Of a stretch of DNA of 64,000 bases, positions 15,859 to 24,423 are shown piece by piece (within the stretch, counting starts at the first letter, position 1; every line of letters begins with the position of its first letter). Under the pieces are notes generated by a model. The model saw only the letters and a list, made by a program, of their open reading frames with translations, was not told where the DNA came from and did not search any database. Origin of the DNA: Idiomarina aquatica (GTDB lineage Bacteria > Pseudomonadota > Gammaproteobacteria > Enterobacterales > Alteromonadaceae); contig NZ_PIPS01000006.1 of assembly GCF_003987185.1 (NCBI RefSeq), forward strand, positions 1 to 64,000, written 5' to 3'. Position numbers and translations under genes: made by a program.

Positions 15859-17345
15859 CGGGATATTTGCTGTTCGATGCGCTGCGTCACTTGCTGAAAT
15901 TTCGGCAGTGACGCCAGCGGCTGGTAGAGCGGATCTAATGGAATAAAGACCGCGGCCGGTTGTTTTGTATTCACCGCTTCGTTCAGCCAACGGATAGCCT
16001 GCTCAAAGTCTCCCGCAATAACGGCATAACGAGCCCATGCTAAGGGTGGCAGATGATGCCCCAAATTCTTATCGATGCGTTCATCCAGCAGTTTTTGGTA
16101 AACCGCGGCTAAACCGTCGCGCAGGAACAACGTTTCCATTTGCTCAATAAAGGTTTTGGGCAGATCGACTTTACGCATTAACCGTTGCAGCGTGGCGAAG
16201 GCTTCGTCATCGTTTCCCGAGAGGATAGCAATGCGATTCAAAACACGCTGTGCAAGCCGTGATTCGGCTTCAGAGTTGGCGATGCGATGAACCTCTGCGC
16301 GGGCTTTGTCATAGTCACCTTGAAGCATATAAACAAAGGACATATTCAAGTATTTGTAATAGTCCGGGTTCTCGCGGCGCAGTTGATCAAAAAAAGCGTG
16401 AGCTCGTTCGAAATCGCCGAGCGCCATTAAGTATTCCGAATAGCCCAAGTACACGAGCGGATCATCAGGACTGTATTTTAGCGCATTCATATACGCTGAC
16501 CCCGCGGTTTCATACTCCCAGTCCGCAATTTGTGCAAGCCAGCCACGGTAGAGCCAGGCGCGGCCATTTTCAGGATCTCGCGCAAGAACAAAGTCGACGA
16601 TGGACTCGATTTCTGGCTGGTAAATGGCAATGTCCCGGTAACTGTTCAACATACTGAGGTTAAGTTTTGCCTGTGCGATGGTCAGATAGGCGGGGAGGAA
16701 CTCTGGATAATCTTCGGTAATCAGCCGCGCTTTTTTGATCACGTCACGTTGATTATCCGGGTCTACCTGGCGCAGTTGTTTGGTTAATTGGTCATGCTGC
16801 GCGATAACCTCAGCAGAGACAACGGCTTCGGTGGTGTCTGTTGATGACGGTTGGTGCAACAGCAATGCGCCGATTAACCCAACAGCCAACACCAGGCTTA
16901 GCCCCGCCCATAGCGGTTTGCGCACGCGTCGCGGGGTGGGCGGGGAATCGCGCTCTGGCGTCGTCGGCGGAGCTGATGTGGTAGGCTGTGGGCTGTTCTC
17001 TTCACTGTCAACCGTTGCCAGCCAAAGGTAACCGCGACCGGACAGCGTTTTAATGTAGACTGGGTTGTGACGATTATCCCCAAGCGCTTTTCGTAGCTTA
17101 CTGATAGCAACCGATAAACTGTCTTCATTAACCACGCGGTCAGGCCAAACCAGCGTTATTAGCTCGTTTTTGCTCAGCTCTTGGTTGGGTTGTTGACAAA
17201 ACGCCAGTAATAAATCACTAACACGTTGTTCCAGTACCTGTTCGGTATTCCCTTCGATTAACAGGTTACGCGCCGGAATAAAAGTTTTGCCGGCAAAATG
17301 GTAGACAATATCCATATCAATTATTCTTATTATCTTATGACTCAT
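15855..17345 (-). CDS. CadC/ToxR-like membrane transcriptional regulator with periplasmic TPR domain
   Basis: A one-component regulator. It has an OmpR-type winged helix at ~12-110 (LEQRVSDLLLAFCQQPNQELSKNELITLVWPDRVVNEDSLSVAISKLRKALGD ... YIKTLSGRGYLW), then a Pro/Thr-rich linker and one transmembrane helix (~144-163, LWAGLSLVLAVGLIGALLLH). The periplasmic part of about 330 residues is built of TPR-like helical repeats. It probably senses an envelope signal and binds DNA from the membrane. An internal ATG at 17315 (MDIVYHFAGK) is an alternative start; neither has a strong ribosome site. It is convergent with and overlaps the RND operon, so control of the pump is plausible but unproven. Confidence 0.85.
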   Translation of the reverse strand: MSHKIIRIIDMDIVYHFAGKTFIPARNLLIEGNTEQVLEQRVSDLLLAFCQQPNQELSKNELITLVWPDRVVNEDSLSVAISKLRKALGDNRHNPVYIKTLSGRGYLWLATVDSEENSPQPTTSAPPTTPERDSPPTPRRVRKPLWAGLSLVLAVGLIGALLLHQPSSTDTTEAVVSAEVIAQHDQLTKQLRQVDPDNQRDVIKKARLITEDYPEFLPAYLTIAQAKLNLSMLNSYRDIAIYQPEIESIVDFVLARDPENGRAWLYRGWLAQIADWEYETAGSAYMNALKYSPDDPLVYLGYSEYLMALGDFERAHAFFDQLRRENPDYYKYLNMSFVYMLQGDYDKARAEVHRIANSEAESRLAQRVLNRIAILSGNDDEAFATLQRLMRKVDLPKTFIEQMETLFLRDGLAAVYQKLLDERIDKNLGHHLPPLAWARYAVIAGDFEQAIRWLNEAVNTKQPAAVFIPLDPLYQPLASLPKFQQVTQRIEQQISR

Positions 17346-17359
17346 TCAGTGTACAACAT

Positions 17360-18436
17360 TTATGCAACAAACTTCCAATTTTGCATTTCGAACAGCCTAG
17401 AGGCACACCGCTGGAAGGGAAATTTAAGCAGTTCAGCGCGGTACAGTTGGTCGATATCAACCGCTGCCGTTAGTACCAGCAGGCATTTTCGGTCATAGCA
17501 TTCATCAACCAGAGCAATAAATCGGCGAGCTTCATTATCCAGGTGGCTGAGATGCACCGAAGCTTGGTCGCGCTGGTAACCCTCTTCGATACCTTGCGTG
17601 GCCTCGGCACACGGCTGCAGGCTAAATTGCGGCACGGCGTTAACGGCAATACCCCGGTAACGGTCTGCTAGCTCCATGTAATCGCGATGACTGCGAGGAC
17701 CTGAACAGAGTTGCTGGAAATCAAAGCCAACGATTGCGCTGTTGCACCAAAGCGTATTGATGGGACGGTTCATTACCGTGATTTGGTGAGTTGGGCTCAC
17801 TGGCCCCGACAAGTGTTCACACAATGATTTTAGTTTAGTGGGAGACTGGCCGATGAGGTAATAGGGAGTTTCCGCTGCTGTCAGACGCCGATAATCGGTA
17901 CCGGAATCAATAGCAACAATACGGCATTGCCGGTTCAGCAAGTCAATAAAAGGCTCAAATCGATGACGGGCAAGACCACCGCGATACAACTCTGAAGGAG
18001 GCGTATTGGAGGTGGTTACCAATACCACGCCGGCATCGAAGAGCGCGGACCAAAGGTTTGCCAGCAGCATGGCATCACCAATATCCTCGACCATAAATTC
18101 ATCGAGACAAATGACCCGGCATTGCTGTGCCCAGGCGGCAGCAATATGTTGCAATGGATTGGTTTCCCCCTCATTGAGTTGCAATTGCTGATGTACGCGG
18201 CGCATGAAGTGGTGATAATGGAGGCGTACCTTGGCATTAATGAACAGGCTGTCATAAAACAGGTCCATGAGCATCGACTTACCCCTGCCAACCGGCCCGT
18301 AAAGGTAAAGACTCTCGGTTGTGAGGCCCTGGTTGAGTCGCTGTGCCAGGTGATCAAGCGCCGCACAGGCATTTTTCTGCGCCGGATCGGCGGTCAGTTG
18401 TTGTTGGTCGATGAGTTGCTGGTAACGAGTGAGCAT
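17360..18436 (-). CDS. zapE: cell division AFG1-like ATPase ZapE
   Basis: ZapE is a P-loop ATPase that acts on FtsZ rings during constriction, and is needed in E. coli under heat or low oxygen. The 358-aa protein has Walker A GPVGRGKSMLMDLFYD (~47-62), then RLHYHHFMRRVHQQL and Walker B VICLDEFMVEDIGDAMLLANL (~112-132). VVLVTTSNTPPSELYRGGLARHRFEPFI (~138-165) is typical of the AFG1 family. The start is ATG at 18436, with no clear ribosome site because the terminator of the upstream gene abuts it. The regulator gene lies 14 bases downstream in the same direction. Confidence 0.93.
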   Translation of the reverse strand: MLTRYQQLIDQQQLTADPAQKNACAALDHLAQRLNQGLTTESLYLYGPVGRGKSMLMDLFYDSLFINAKVRLHYHHFMRRVHQQLQLNEGETNPLQHIAAAWAQQCRVICLDEFMVEDIGDAMLLANLWSALFDAGVVLVTTSNTPPSELYRGGLARHRFEPFIDLLNRQCRIVAIDSGTDYRRLTAAETPYYLIGQSPTKLKSLCEHLSGPVSPTHQITVMNRPINTLWCNSAIVGFDFQQLCSGPRSHRDYMELADRYRGIAVNAVPQFSLQPCAEATQGIEEGYQRDQASVHLSHLDNEARRFIALVDECYDRKCLLVLTAAVDIDQLYRAELLKFPFQRCASRLFEMQNWKFVA

Positions 18437-18438
18437 CG

Positions 18439-18466
18439 TAAAAAAAGGCCGGCAGAGGATGCCGGC
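18439..18466 (-). terminator. intrinsic terminator of cnoX
   Basis: GCCGGCA (18448-18454) and TGCCGGC (18460-18466) form a 7-bp stem with a 5-base loop. On the minus strand it is followed by seven T (18446-18440). It lies 27 bases after the cnoX stop and only 2-3 bases before the zapE start codon, so zapE probably depends on read-through or on a promoter within this small gap. Confidence 0.85.
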
Positions 18467-18492
18467 TAAACTCGTTGCTAGTGAACAGCCAT

Positions 18493-19344
18493 TTAATACA
18501 TCATGCTGTAAAGGGTTCTACGCGCGCGTGAGGCGAGCGGATCACCATCTGGCAGGGCATTAATAATGTCCAGTGCAAAACGTTTTGCATCGGCGTTGGC
18601 CGGATCTTTGCGCATCACATAAAAGGCATGATCCAGTGCCTCCTCGTCGCGGTGAGCCTGTTGCAGTGCCAATGCCAATTGCAGGCGCGTCGCAAAGTCG
18701 TCCGGTTGCTGCTCGACGTGTTGCTGTAAATTACGAATCTCGGGCGAGTCAGCGGCTTGTTCGGCTAACTCGATTTTGCTCATTAACCGTTGATAGTCAT
18801 TGTCCTGCTCCACCATCGGAATGGTTTCAGCCAGCTCTTTCGCCTGTGCCAGCCGGCCATTGTCGACAGCGGCTTCTGCCAACAGCTTTAATGCCAGCAT
18901 ATTGCGGTTATCAATATCGAACGCTTGCTTGGCAAAGGTGTAAGCATCGGCGGCGTTGCCTTCCGCCATCGCCTGTTGCGCCTGCTGGATATACTCATCG
19001 GCAGGGCTGGGTAAATGCTTGCTCAGCATTTCTTTAATTTCGGATTCTGACTTCACCCCGCCAAAGCTATCGACCGGCTGTCCATCTTTAAAGAAAGCGA
19101 CGGTGGGTAGGCTACGAATACCAAACTGCATGGCCAGCTCCTGCTGGTCGTCACAGTTTATTTTAGCCAGCGTTACTTGTTCTGGATATTGGCTGGCAAT
19201 GCGTTCCAGTGTTGGCATCAACTGTTTGCAGGGCTCACACCAATCCGCCCAAAAATCTATTATGACGAGTTTTTCTTTTGAACCTTCCAGCAGCACTTGC
19301 TGAAAGTTCTGAATCGTGACATCAACGATGTTATCGGCAGCCAT
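18493..19344 (-). CDS. cnoX: thioredoxin-TPR co-chaperone CnoX (YbbN)
   Basis: CnoX/YbbN has a thioredoxin domain followed by TPR-like repeats. It protects substrates from over-oxidation and hands them to GroEL and DnaK. Here the thioredoxin domain (~1-110) contains FWADWCEPCKQL, a complete CxxC pair. E. coli CnoX has only one of these cysteines and is not a reductase, so this version may be redox-active. The C-terminal ~170 residues (YIQQAQQAMAEGNAADAYTFAKQAF ...) are helical repeats ending FALDIINALPDGDPLASRARRTLYSMMY, as in the family. The start is ATG at 19344. It has its own terminator downstream. Confidence 0.93.
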   Translation of the reverse strand: MAADNIVDVTIQNFQQVLLEGSKEKLVIIDFWADWCEPCKQLMPTLERIASQYPEQVTLAKINCDDQQELAMQFGIRSLPTVAFFKDGQPVDSFGGVKSESEIKEMLSKHLPSPADEYIQQAQQAMAEGNAADAYTFAKQAFDIDNRNMLALKLLAEAAVDNGRLAQAKELAETIPMVEQDNDYQRLMSKIELAEQAADSPEIRNLQQHVEQQPDDFATRLQLALALQQAHRDEEALDHAFYVMRKDPANADAKRFALDIINALPDGDPLASRARRTLYSMMY

Positions 19345-19432
19345 AACGGGCGTCCGCTCCTTTGTTCTGAATGATAATAAAGGATATGCAGACGCCGGTG
19401 ATAAATTTCAATGGTGCGCTAACGAAACTTTT

Positions 19433-20803
19433 TTAACTAAACCACGATAAAACTTTGTCTTTTAGTCGGCTGTAGGGAGGATAGCGCAGCGCAACATCGA
19501 GCATAAAGCGACGCGTCATTACGGGTTTTAGATGGCTGAAGGTATCAAACCCGAAACGCCCGTGGTAACGACCCATGCCGCTGCGGCCGACACCGCCAAA
19601 CGGCATTTCATCGTTGAGCATAAACATCAGCGTGTCGTTGTAACAGACGTTACCGGCCGCAACGCGTTGAGTAAATTGCTTTAAGGTTCGTTTATTTTTA
19701 CTGAATACATACAACGCCAAAGGTTTGGGGCGCGCGCTGATGTATTCAATCGCCTCATTCGCAGAGTCGATGCTGACAATCGGCAGGATGGGACCGAAAA
19801 TTTCCTCTTTCATCAGCGAGTGGCTGGCCTCGACGTTATCCACTAGCGTCGGTGCAATATAGCGCTCGCGTTTGGAAAAGTCGCCGCCGTGCAGAATGTG
19901 TTGGTCTTTTAGGCTATCGACTAAGCGTTGATAATGGGCTTGATGGATGATCCGCCCATAGTCATCGCTGGTTTGCGGATCGTCACCATAAAACTCGTTA
20001 ATGGAGGAGGTTAATTGTTCGATCAGTTCAGCTTTGACCGCTTCCTCAACCAACACATAGTCCGGCGCAATACAGGTCTGTCCGGCATTTAAAAACTTAC
20101 CCCAGACGATACGGCGGGCACTGACCTTGATGTCACTGTCGGCGAGAACGACCGCCGGACTTTTACCGCCAAGCTCCAGTGTCACCGGCGTTAAATTCGG
20201 TGCGGCAGCGGCAAGAATCGCACGCGCCGCCTGTTCACCGCCGGTGTAAAAGATATGATCAAAGGGTAACTGAGTCAGCTCCGATGACACGTCAACCTCG
20301 CCATTGACGACCCGGATGGCTGATGCATCCAAATAATTCGGTAAATTTTTGCCCATCACCTGGGCCACATGCTTTGCGTGTTCCGACGGCTTGATAACCG
20401 CACAGTTGCCGGCCGCTATCGCCGCAATCAGCGGTGCCAGTAACAGTTGCACCGGATAATTCCAGGCACCGAGTATCAATACTGTACCGAGCGGCTCCGG
20501 CACCAGTTCACTTTTAGCGGGCCAGGCTAACATCGGTGTTTTAACGCGCTGCGGTCTGACCCATGATGCGATACTGGCAAGGGTATGTTTAATGTCAGAG
20601 CGTAAAAACTGCAGTTCGGTCAGGCGGGCTTCGCTGGGGTGCTTACCTAAGTCCTTTTTTAAGGCATCAAGCAGGTCTTGTTCATGGTCGTTGAGGAACT
20701 GCAACAATTGTTTCAGTTGCTCTTTACGCCAGGACACCGGGCGTGTCAGCCCGGTGCGAAAGGTGTGATTGAGGTCATCCAGTAGCGATTGCCATGTGTT
20801 CAT
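19433..20803 (-). CDS. class 3 (coniferyl-aldehyde-dehydrogenase-like) NAD(P)-dependent aldehyde dehydrogenase
   Basis: A 456-aa aldehyde dehydrogenase of the short class 3 type, oxidising an aldehyde to its acid. It shows the cofactor-binding ILGAWNYPVQLLLAPLIAAIAAGN (~110), the catalytic Glu region VTLELGGKSPAVVL (~207) and the nucleophile NAGQTCIAPDYVLVEE (~240). MPFGGVGRSGMGRYHGRFGFDTFSH (~400) is also conserved. The C terminus extends past the active-site region as in fatty- and aromatic-aldehyde enzymes. Its ATG overlaps the stop of the upstream gabD-type gene by 4 bases, so the two are translationally coupled. The natural substrate is not evident. Confidence 0.88.
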   Translation of the reverse strand: MNTWQSLLDDLNHTFRTGLTRPVSWRKEQLKQLLQFLNDHEQDLLDALKKDLGKHPSEARLTELQFLRSDIKHTLASIASWVRPQRVKTPMLAWPAKSELVPEPLGTVLILGAWNYPVQLLLAPLIAAIAAGNCAVIKPSEHAKHVAQVMGKNLPNYLDASAIRVVNGEVDVSSELTQLPFDHIFYTGGEQAARAILAAAAPNLTPVTLELGGKSPAVVLADSDIKVSARRIVWGKFLNAGQTCIAPDYVLVEEAVKAELIEQLTSSINEFYGDDPQTSDDYGRIIHQAHYQRLVDSLKDQHILHGGDFSKRERYIAPTLVDNVEASHSLMKEEIFGPILPIVSIDSANEAIEYISARPKPLALYVFSKNKRTLKQFTQRVAAGNVCYNDTLMFMLNDEMPFGGVGRSGMGRYHGRFGFDTFSHLKPVMTRRFMLDVALRYPPYSRLKDKVLSWFS

Positions 20804-22257
20804 CCGAGTCCGCCGAGAGTTACTGTCTTAATTTCCAGGTACTCATCTATACCGTATTTTGACCCCTCTCGTCCAACACCAGATTCTTTTATGCCGCCAA
20901 AAGGATTATAGGCGTGAGAAATGCCGCCGGTGTTAACGCCGACCATGCCGTATTCCAGTGCTTCACTCACCCGGAAAATGCGTGCGGTGTCTTTGCTGGC
21001 AAAATACGAGGCCAGCCCAAAGGGCGTATTGTTGGCTTTCTCGATGGCTTCTTCTTCCGTCGCAAAGGTGCTGATGGCAATCACCGGGCCAAAAATCTCT
21101 TCGCTGTTAATTTCCATCTCCTCGGTTACGCCGCTGATCACCGTTGGCGCATAGAACAGATCGCCTAGCCGGGTCAGTACTTCACCGCCGGTTTCCAGAG
21201 TCGCACCGTCGGATGTGGCTGACACCACCAGTCGTTGAACTTTATCGACGGCATCTTGATCAATCAATGGGCCGAGTTCGACGCCTTCTTCATCGCCCGG
21301 TCCGACTTTTAATGCTTTGACCTTGTTGGTAATGGCTTTAATGAAGTCGTCTTTTACCTTTTCATCAACCAGTACGCGGTTGGCGGCAATACAAGTTTGG
21401 CCACCATTACGGAATTTGCAGGCCATTAATTGTTCGGCGGCTGCATTAATATCCGCGTCATCGAACACAATGAATGGTGCATTGCCGCCCAATTCGAGGG
21501 AAATTTTCTTCACATTCTCGGCACATTGCTGCATCAGAATTTTACCAACGCCGGTAGAGCCGGTGAATGATAATTTACGCACCTTGGGCGACGTCGCCAG
21601 GATTTTTCCAACGGTTTTGGCGTCGCTTGTCGGGATAAGATTGATAACGCCATCAGGAATACCGACCTCACTGGCTAACTGTGCAAGCGCCAAACTGGAT
21701 AACGGGGTTAGTTGGGGTGGCTTGACCACGATGGTACAGCCGGCCGCCAATGCTGGTGCGATTTTGCGTGTAATCATGGCGTTGGGGAAGTTCCACGGCG
21801 TGATGGCAGCGCATACGCCAATCGGTTGTTTCATCACGAACACCCGTTTGCTGTTATCGGCAACCGGCAGAATGTCACCATCAATACGCTCGGCTTCACT
21901 GGCGAACCAATCCACAAAGCTGGCGCCGTACTCGACTTCGCCAGCCGCTTCGGCGACCGGTTTACCTTGCTCGGCACTCATCAGCTCGGCCAGTGCCTGT
22001 TTGTTATCCATCATGGCCTGATACCATTTACGCAGCAGGTCGGCACGTTCTTTAGCGGTCTTTTTAGCCCATTTTGGGAGTGCAGCTTCAGCCACGTTGA
22101 TGGCGCGGTGGGTGAGATCTTCACCGGCATCCGCGACTTCTGTGATCGACTCACCGGTGGCCGGGTTAGTTACGCTGAAACGTTTATCGGTAGGAACCCA
22201 ATGACCCTCAATAAAACAATCCGTTTTTGTTAGCGACGACATAGAATGCGCTGACAT
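20800..22257 (-). CDS. gabD: NAD(P)-dependent succinate-semialdehyde dehydrogenase
   Basis: It oxidises succinate semialdehyde to succinate, feeding GABA or related amines into the TCA cycle. The protein of about 485 aa has ITPWNFPNAMITRKIAPALAAGCTIVVKP (~150-178), SFTGSTGVGKILMQ (~230), the catalytic Glu block LELGGNAPFIVFDDAD (~255) and the Cys block NGGQTCIAANRVLVDE (~287). It ends NPFGGIKESGVGREGSKYGIDEYLEIKTV. I set the start at the ATG at 22257, which has AAGGAGG 5 bases upstream; an apparent longer frame uses TTG and includes that ribosome site. No gabT is nearby, so assignment to this substrate rests on family resemblance. Confidence 0.85.
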   Translation of the reverse strand: MSAHSMSSLTKTDCFIEGHWVPTDKRFSVTNPATGESITEVADAGEDLTHRAINVAEAALPKWAKKTAKERADLLRKWYQAMMDNKQALAELMSAEQGKPVAEAAGEVEYGASFVDWFASEAERIDGDILPVADNSKRVFVMKQPIGVCAAITPWNFPNAMITRKIAPALAAGCTIVVKPPQLTPLSSLALAQLASEVGIPDGVINLIPTSDAKTVGKILATSPKVRKLSFTGSTGVGKILMQQCAENVKKISLELGGNAPFIVFDDADINAAAEQLMACKFRNGGQTCIAANRVLVDEKVKDDFIKAITNKVKALKVGPGDEEGVELGPLIDQDAVDKVQRLVVSATSDGATLETGGEVLTRLGDLFYAPTVISGVTEEMEINSEEIFGPVIAISTFATEEEAIEKANNTPFGLASYFASKDTARIFRVSEALEYGMVGVNTGGISHAYNPFGGIKESGVGREGSKYGIDEYLEIKTVTLGGLG

Positions 22258-22374
22258 AGTGCCTCCTTCCAAAAAAGTATCTATTACAATGTAGGCAATA
22301 ATTGACGTAATGGTTCAACTTTTTCGTAAAAACTGCATTGTCGCTCAATGATTAACCATAATTAACGTTCTCAC

Positions 22375-22402
22375 TTGTATTTGTCGGTAAACTGCGTATA
22401 AT
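22375..22402 (+). promoter_or_regulatory. sigma-70 promoter of deaD
   Basis: TTGTAT at 22375-22380 as -35, a 16-base spacer, and a perfect TATAAT at 22397-22402. Transcription would start near 22409. This is the strongest sigma-70-like promoter I see in the gabD-deaD divergent region (22258-22633), and it implies a long leader. Confidence 0.75.
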
Positions 22403-22408
22403 GCGCGT

Positions 22409-22633
22409 TCTTCAAGGAAATCCGCTTATACCAGCACTGACTGCTGGCATCTAGAGGCTGCGGTAACCCTTGATTCGTGGGGTTGAGCGCCTGATTCCAG
22501 ATATTCTATTCAACCGTAGGCATACGCACAGCGTAAGCTACGATTGCGCTTGTCATTGATTCCTGTCGCCGGGCCGGACCCCTTATTTTTGTTGTACGTT
22601 TGCCTTGGGCAAACAGGAATGAGTGAGAAATTC
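22409..22633 (+). promoter_or_regulatory. structured 5' leader of deaD
   Basis: About 225 bases separate the predicted transcription start from the deaD ATG, and no ORF of note fills them. The leader holds several hairpins: CCAGCA/TGCTGG (22431-22447), AACCC/GGGTT (22465-22484), and a longer imperfect one at 22515-22542. The last is CGTAG/CTACG closing, then an inner TACGC/GCGTA, with one bulge and one mismatch. Long leaders on cold-inducible RNA-helicase genes are known in E. coli. I match no known riboswitch family; an auto- or cold-regulatory role is inference. Confidence 0.5.
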
Positions 22634-24415
22634 ATGTCAAATTCTATTTCAGCGATGTCGTTTGCCGACATGGCACTACCTGCTGCTATCTTTAACCAAC
22701 TGGAAAAGCTGGGTTTTACCCAACCGACTCCTATTCAGCAACAGTCAATTCCGGCGTTACTGGACGGTAAAGATGTACTGGGTGAAGCGCAGACAGGAAC
22801 CGGTAAAACGGCAGCATTTGGCTTGCCGGCGCTGGCCGCAATTGATCCATCAGTGCGTCAAACGCAGGTACTGGTTGTTACTCCGACTCGCGAGTTGGCG
22901 ATTCAGGTTGCGGAAGCTATTGAAAGCTTTGCGCAACAGCTAAAAGGTGTTGATGTTGCTACCGTTTACGGTGGCTCGGCATTTGGACCACAAATCCAGG
23001 CCCTTAAGAAGGGTACTCCGGTCATCGTCGGCACGCCGGGTCGGTTGATCGATCTGCTTAATAAGAACGTGCTAAAACTGGACGCCTTGCGCGTTGCGGT
23101 ACTCGACGAAGCTGACGAAATGTTGAACATGGGCTTTATCGAAGACATCGAAAAGATTCTTAGCGCGGTTCCTGAAAGTGCTCAACGTGCGTTGTTCTCG
23201 GCAACCATGCCTGGCGCTATTCGTAAGTTGGCGAAAACCTTCCTGACCGATCCGCTTAACATTCAGATCGAAGCGATTGCCCGTGAAAAAGCGACGATTA
23301 AGCAAAAAGCGTGGAAAGTGGCGGGCTTGACCAAAATGACGGCATTAACCCGTTTGTTGGAAGTCACCCCGTACCAACGTGCACTGATTTTCGTGCGTAC
23401 CCGTCAGGATACGATGGATGTGGCGGAGCTGTTGCAACGGTCTGGCTTTAAAGCATCGCCGTTAAGTGGTGACTTGAATCAGGCGCAACGTGAGCAGACA
23501 GTGAGTCAATTGCGTAGCGGTCACATTGAGATTCTGGTGGCAACGGATGTTGTTGCCCGTGGTCTTGACGTTCCTGAAATTACTCACGTCATTAACTATG
23601 ACTTACCGGGTGATACTGAGTCGTACGTTCACCGTATCGGTCGTACTGGCCGCGCGGGTCGTGAAGGGGAAGCGATTTTATTCTTCCGTCCGAAAGAGCG
23701 TCACTTGTTGCGTCATTATGAGCGCCTGACCAACTCGTCGATCGAGTACTTTGAGGTGCCTAACGCACAGCAGTTGAGTGAACATCGCCAGCAACAATTA
23801 CTGACGACCATTCGCGCAACACTGGAGCAGGAAAACCATCAACCGGTCGAGCAATTGCTGCAAAAATGGTTGCAGGAATCGGATCTGAGCGCGGAACAAA
23901 TCGCATTAGCTCTGTTAAAGCAACAACACAAGCAGCGTCCGTTGTTCCTGAAAGAAGATCGTATCGTGCGTGAACGCCCAGAACGTGGTGAACGGACTGA
24001 CCGTGCCGATCGCGGTGATCGTAAGAAGGCACGTGGGCCACGCCCAACTGATGCTGACTTTGATACCTATAAAATTCAGGTCGGTCGCGAGCATGGCGCT
24101 CGCCCGGGCGACATTGTTGGCGCGATTGCTAACGAAGCGTCAATGGACAGTCGCTTTATTGGTCAAATCCAGTTATTTGATCAGCACTCGTTAGTGCAGT
24201 TACCGAAAGGTTTGCCGGGTGAGGTAGTAAAAGTATTGAAGAAAGCTCGTGTTCGTCAGCAACCAATGTCACTCGAACTGACCTCTGAGCAGGTGCGTCG
24301 TGCGCCACGTCCACCACGTACTGGTGGTCGTGACGGAGGTGGGCGTGACAGTGCGCGCGGTGAGCGCCGTCGCGATGGTCGTCGTGGCCAGGGCGCAGCG
24401 CGTCGCTTTAACTAA
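22634..24415 (+). CDS. deaD: DEAD-box ATP-dependent RNA helicase DeaD/CsdA
   Basis: A cold-shock and ribosome-assembly RNA helicase. From the ATG at 22634 the protein is 593 aa. It has the Q motif (FTQPTPIQQQSIP, ~28-40), motif I AQTGTGKT (52-59), PTRELAIQ, TPGRLIDLL, DEAD, SAT, and motif VI HRIGRTGRAGR. A DbpA/CsdA RNA-binding domain (YKIQVGREHGARPGDIVGAIANE ... PKGLPGEVVKVLKK) precedes a basic RGG-like tail (~555-593). Upstream in-frame ATGs at 22619 and 22544 would add residues not found in the family, and the AGGA before 22619 is too close. The basic tail and the RNA-binding domain distinguish it from RhlE or SrmB. Confidence 0.95.
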   Translation: MSNSISAMSFADMALPAAIFNQLEKLGFTQPTPIQQQSIPALLDGKDVLGEAQTGTGKTAAFGLPALAAIDPSVRQTQVLVVTPTRELAIQVAEAIESFAQQLKGVDVATVYGGSAFGPQIQALKKGTPVIVGTPGRLIDLLNKNVLKLDALRVAVLDEADEMLNMGFIEDIEKILSAVPESAQRALFSATMPGAIRKLAKTFLTDPLNIQIEAIAREKATIKQKAWKVAGLTKMTALTRLLEVTPYQRALIFVRTRQDTMDVAELLQRSGFKASPLSGDLNQAQREQTVSQLRSGHIEILVATDVVARGLDVPEITHVINYDLPGDTESYVHRIGRTGRAGREGEAILFFRPKERHLLRHYERLTNSSIEYFEVPNAQQLSEHRQQQLLTTIRATLEQENHQPVEQLLQKWLQESDLSAEQIALALLKQQHKQRPLFLKEDRIVRERPERGERTDRADRGDRKKARGPRPTDADFDTYKIQVGREHGARPGDIVGAIANEASMDSRFIGQIQLFDQHSLVQLPKGLPGEVVKVLKKARVRQQPMSLELTSEQVRRAPRPPRTGGRDGGGRDSARGERRRDGRRGQGAARRFN

Positions 24416-24423
24416 GTAGCTCG

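Noticed and set aside
22544-22633. Upstream in-frame starts for deaD
   Set aside because: The extra residues do not occur in DeaD proteins and the region forms RNA hairpins in the leader.
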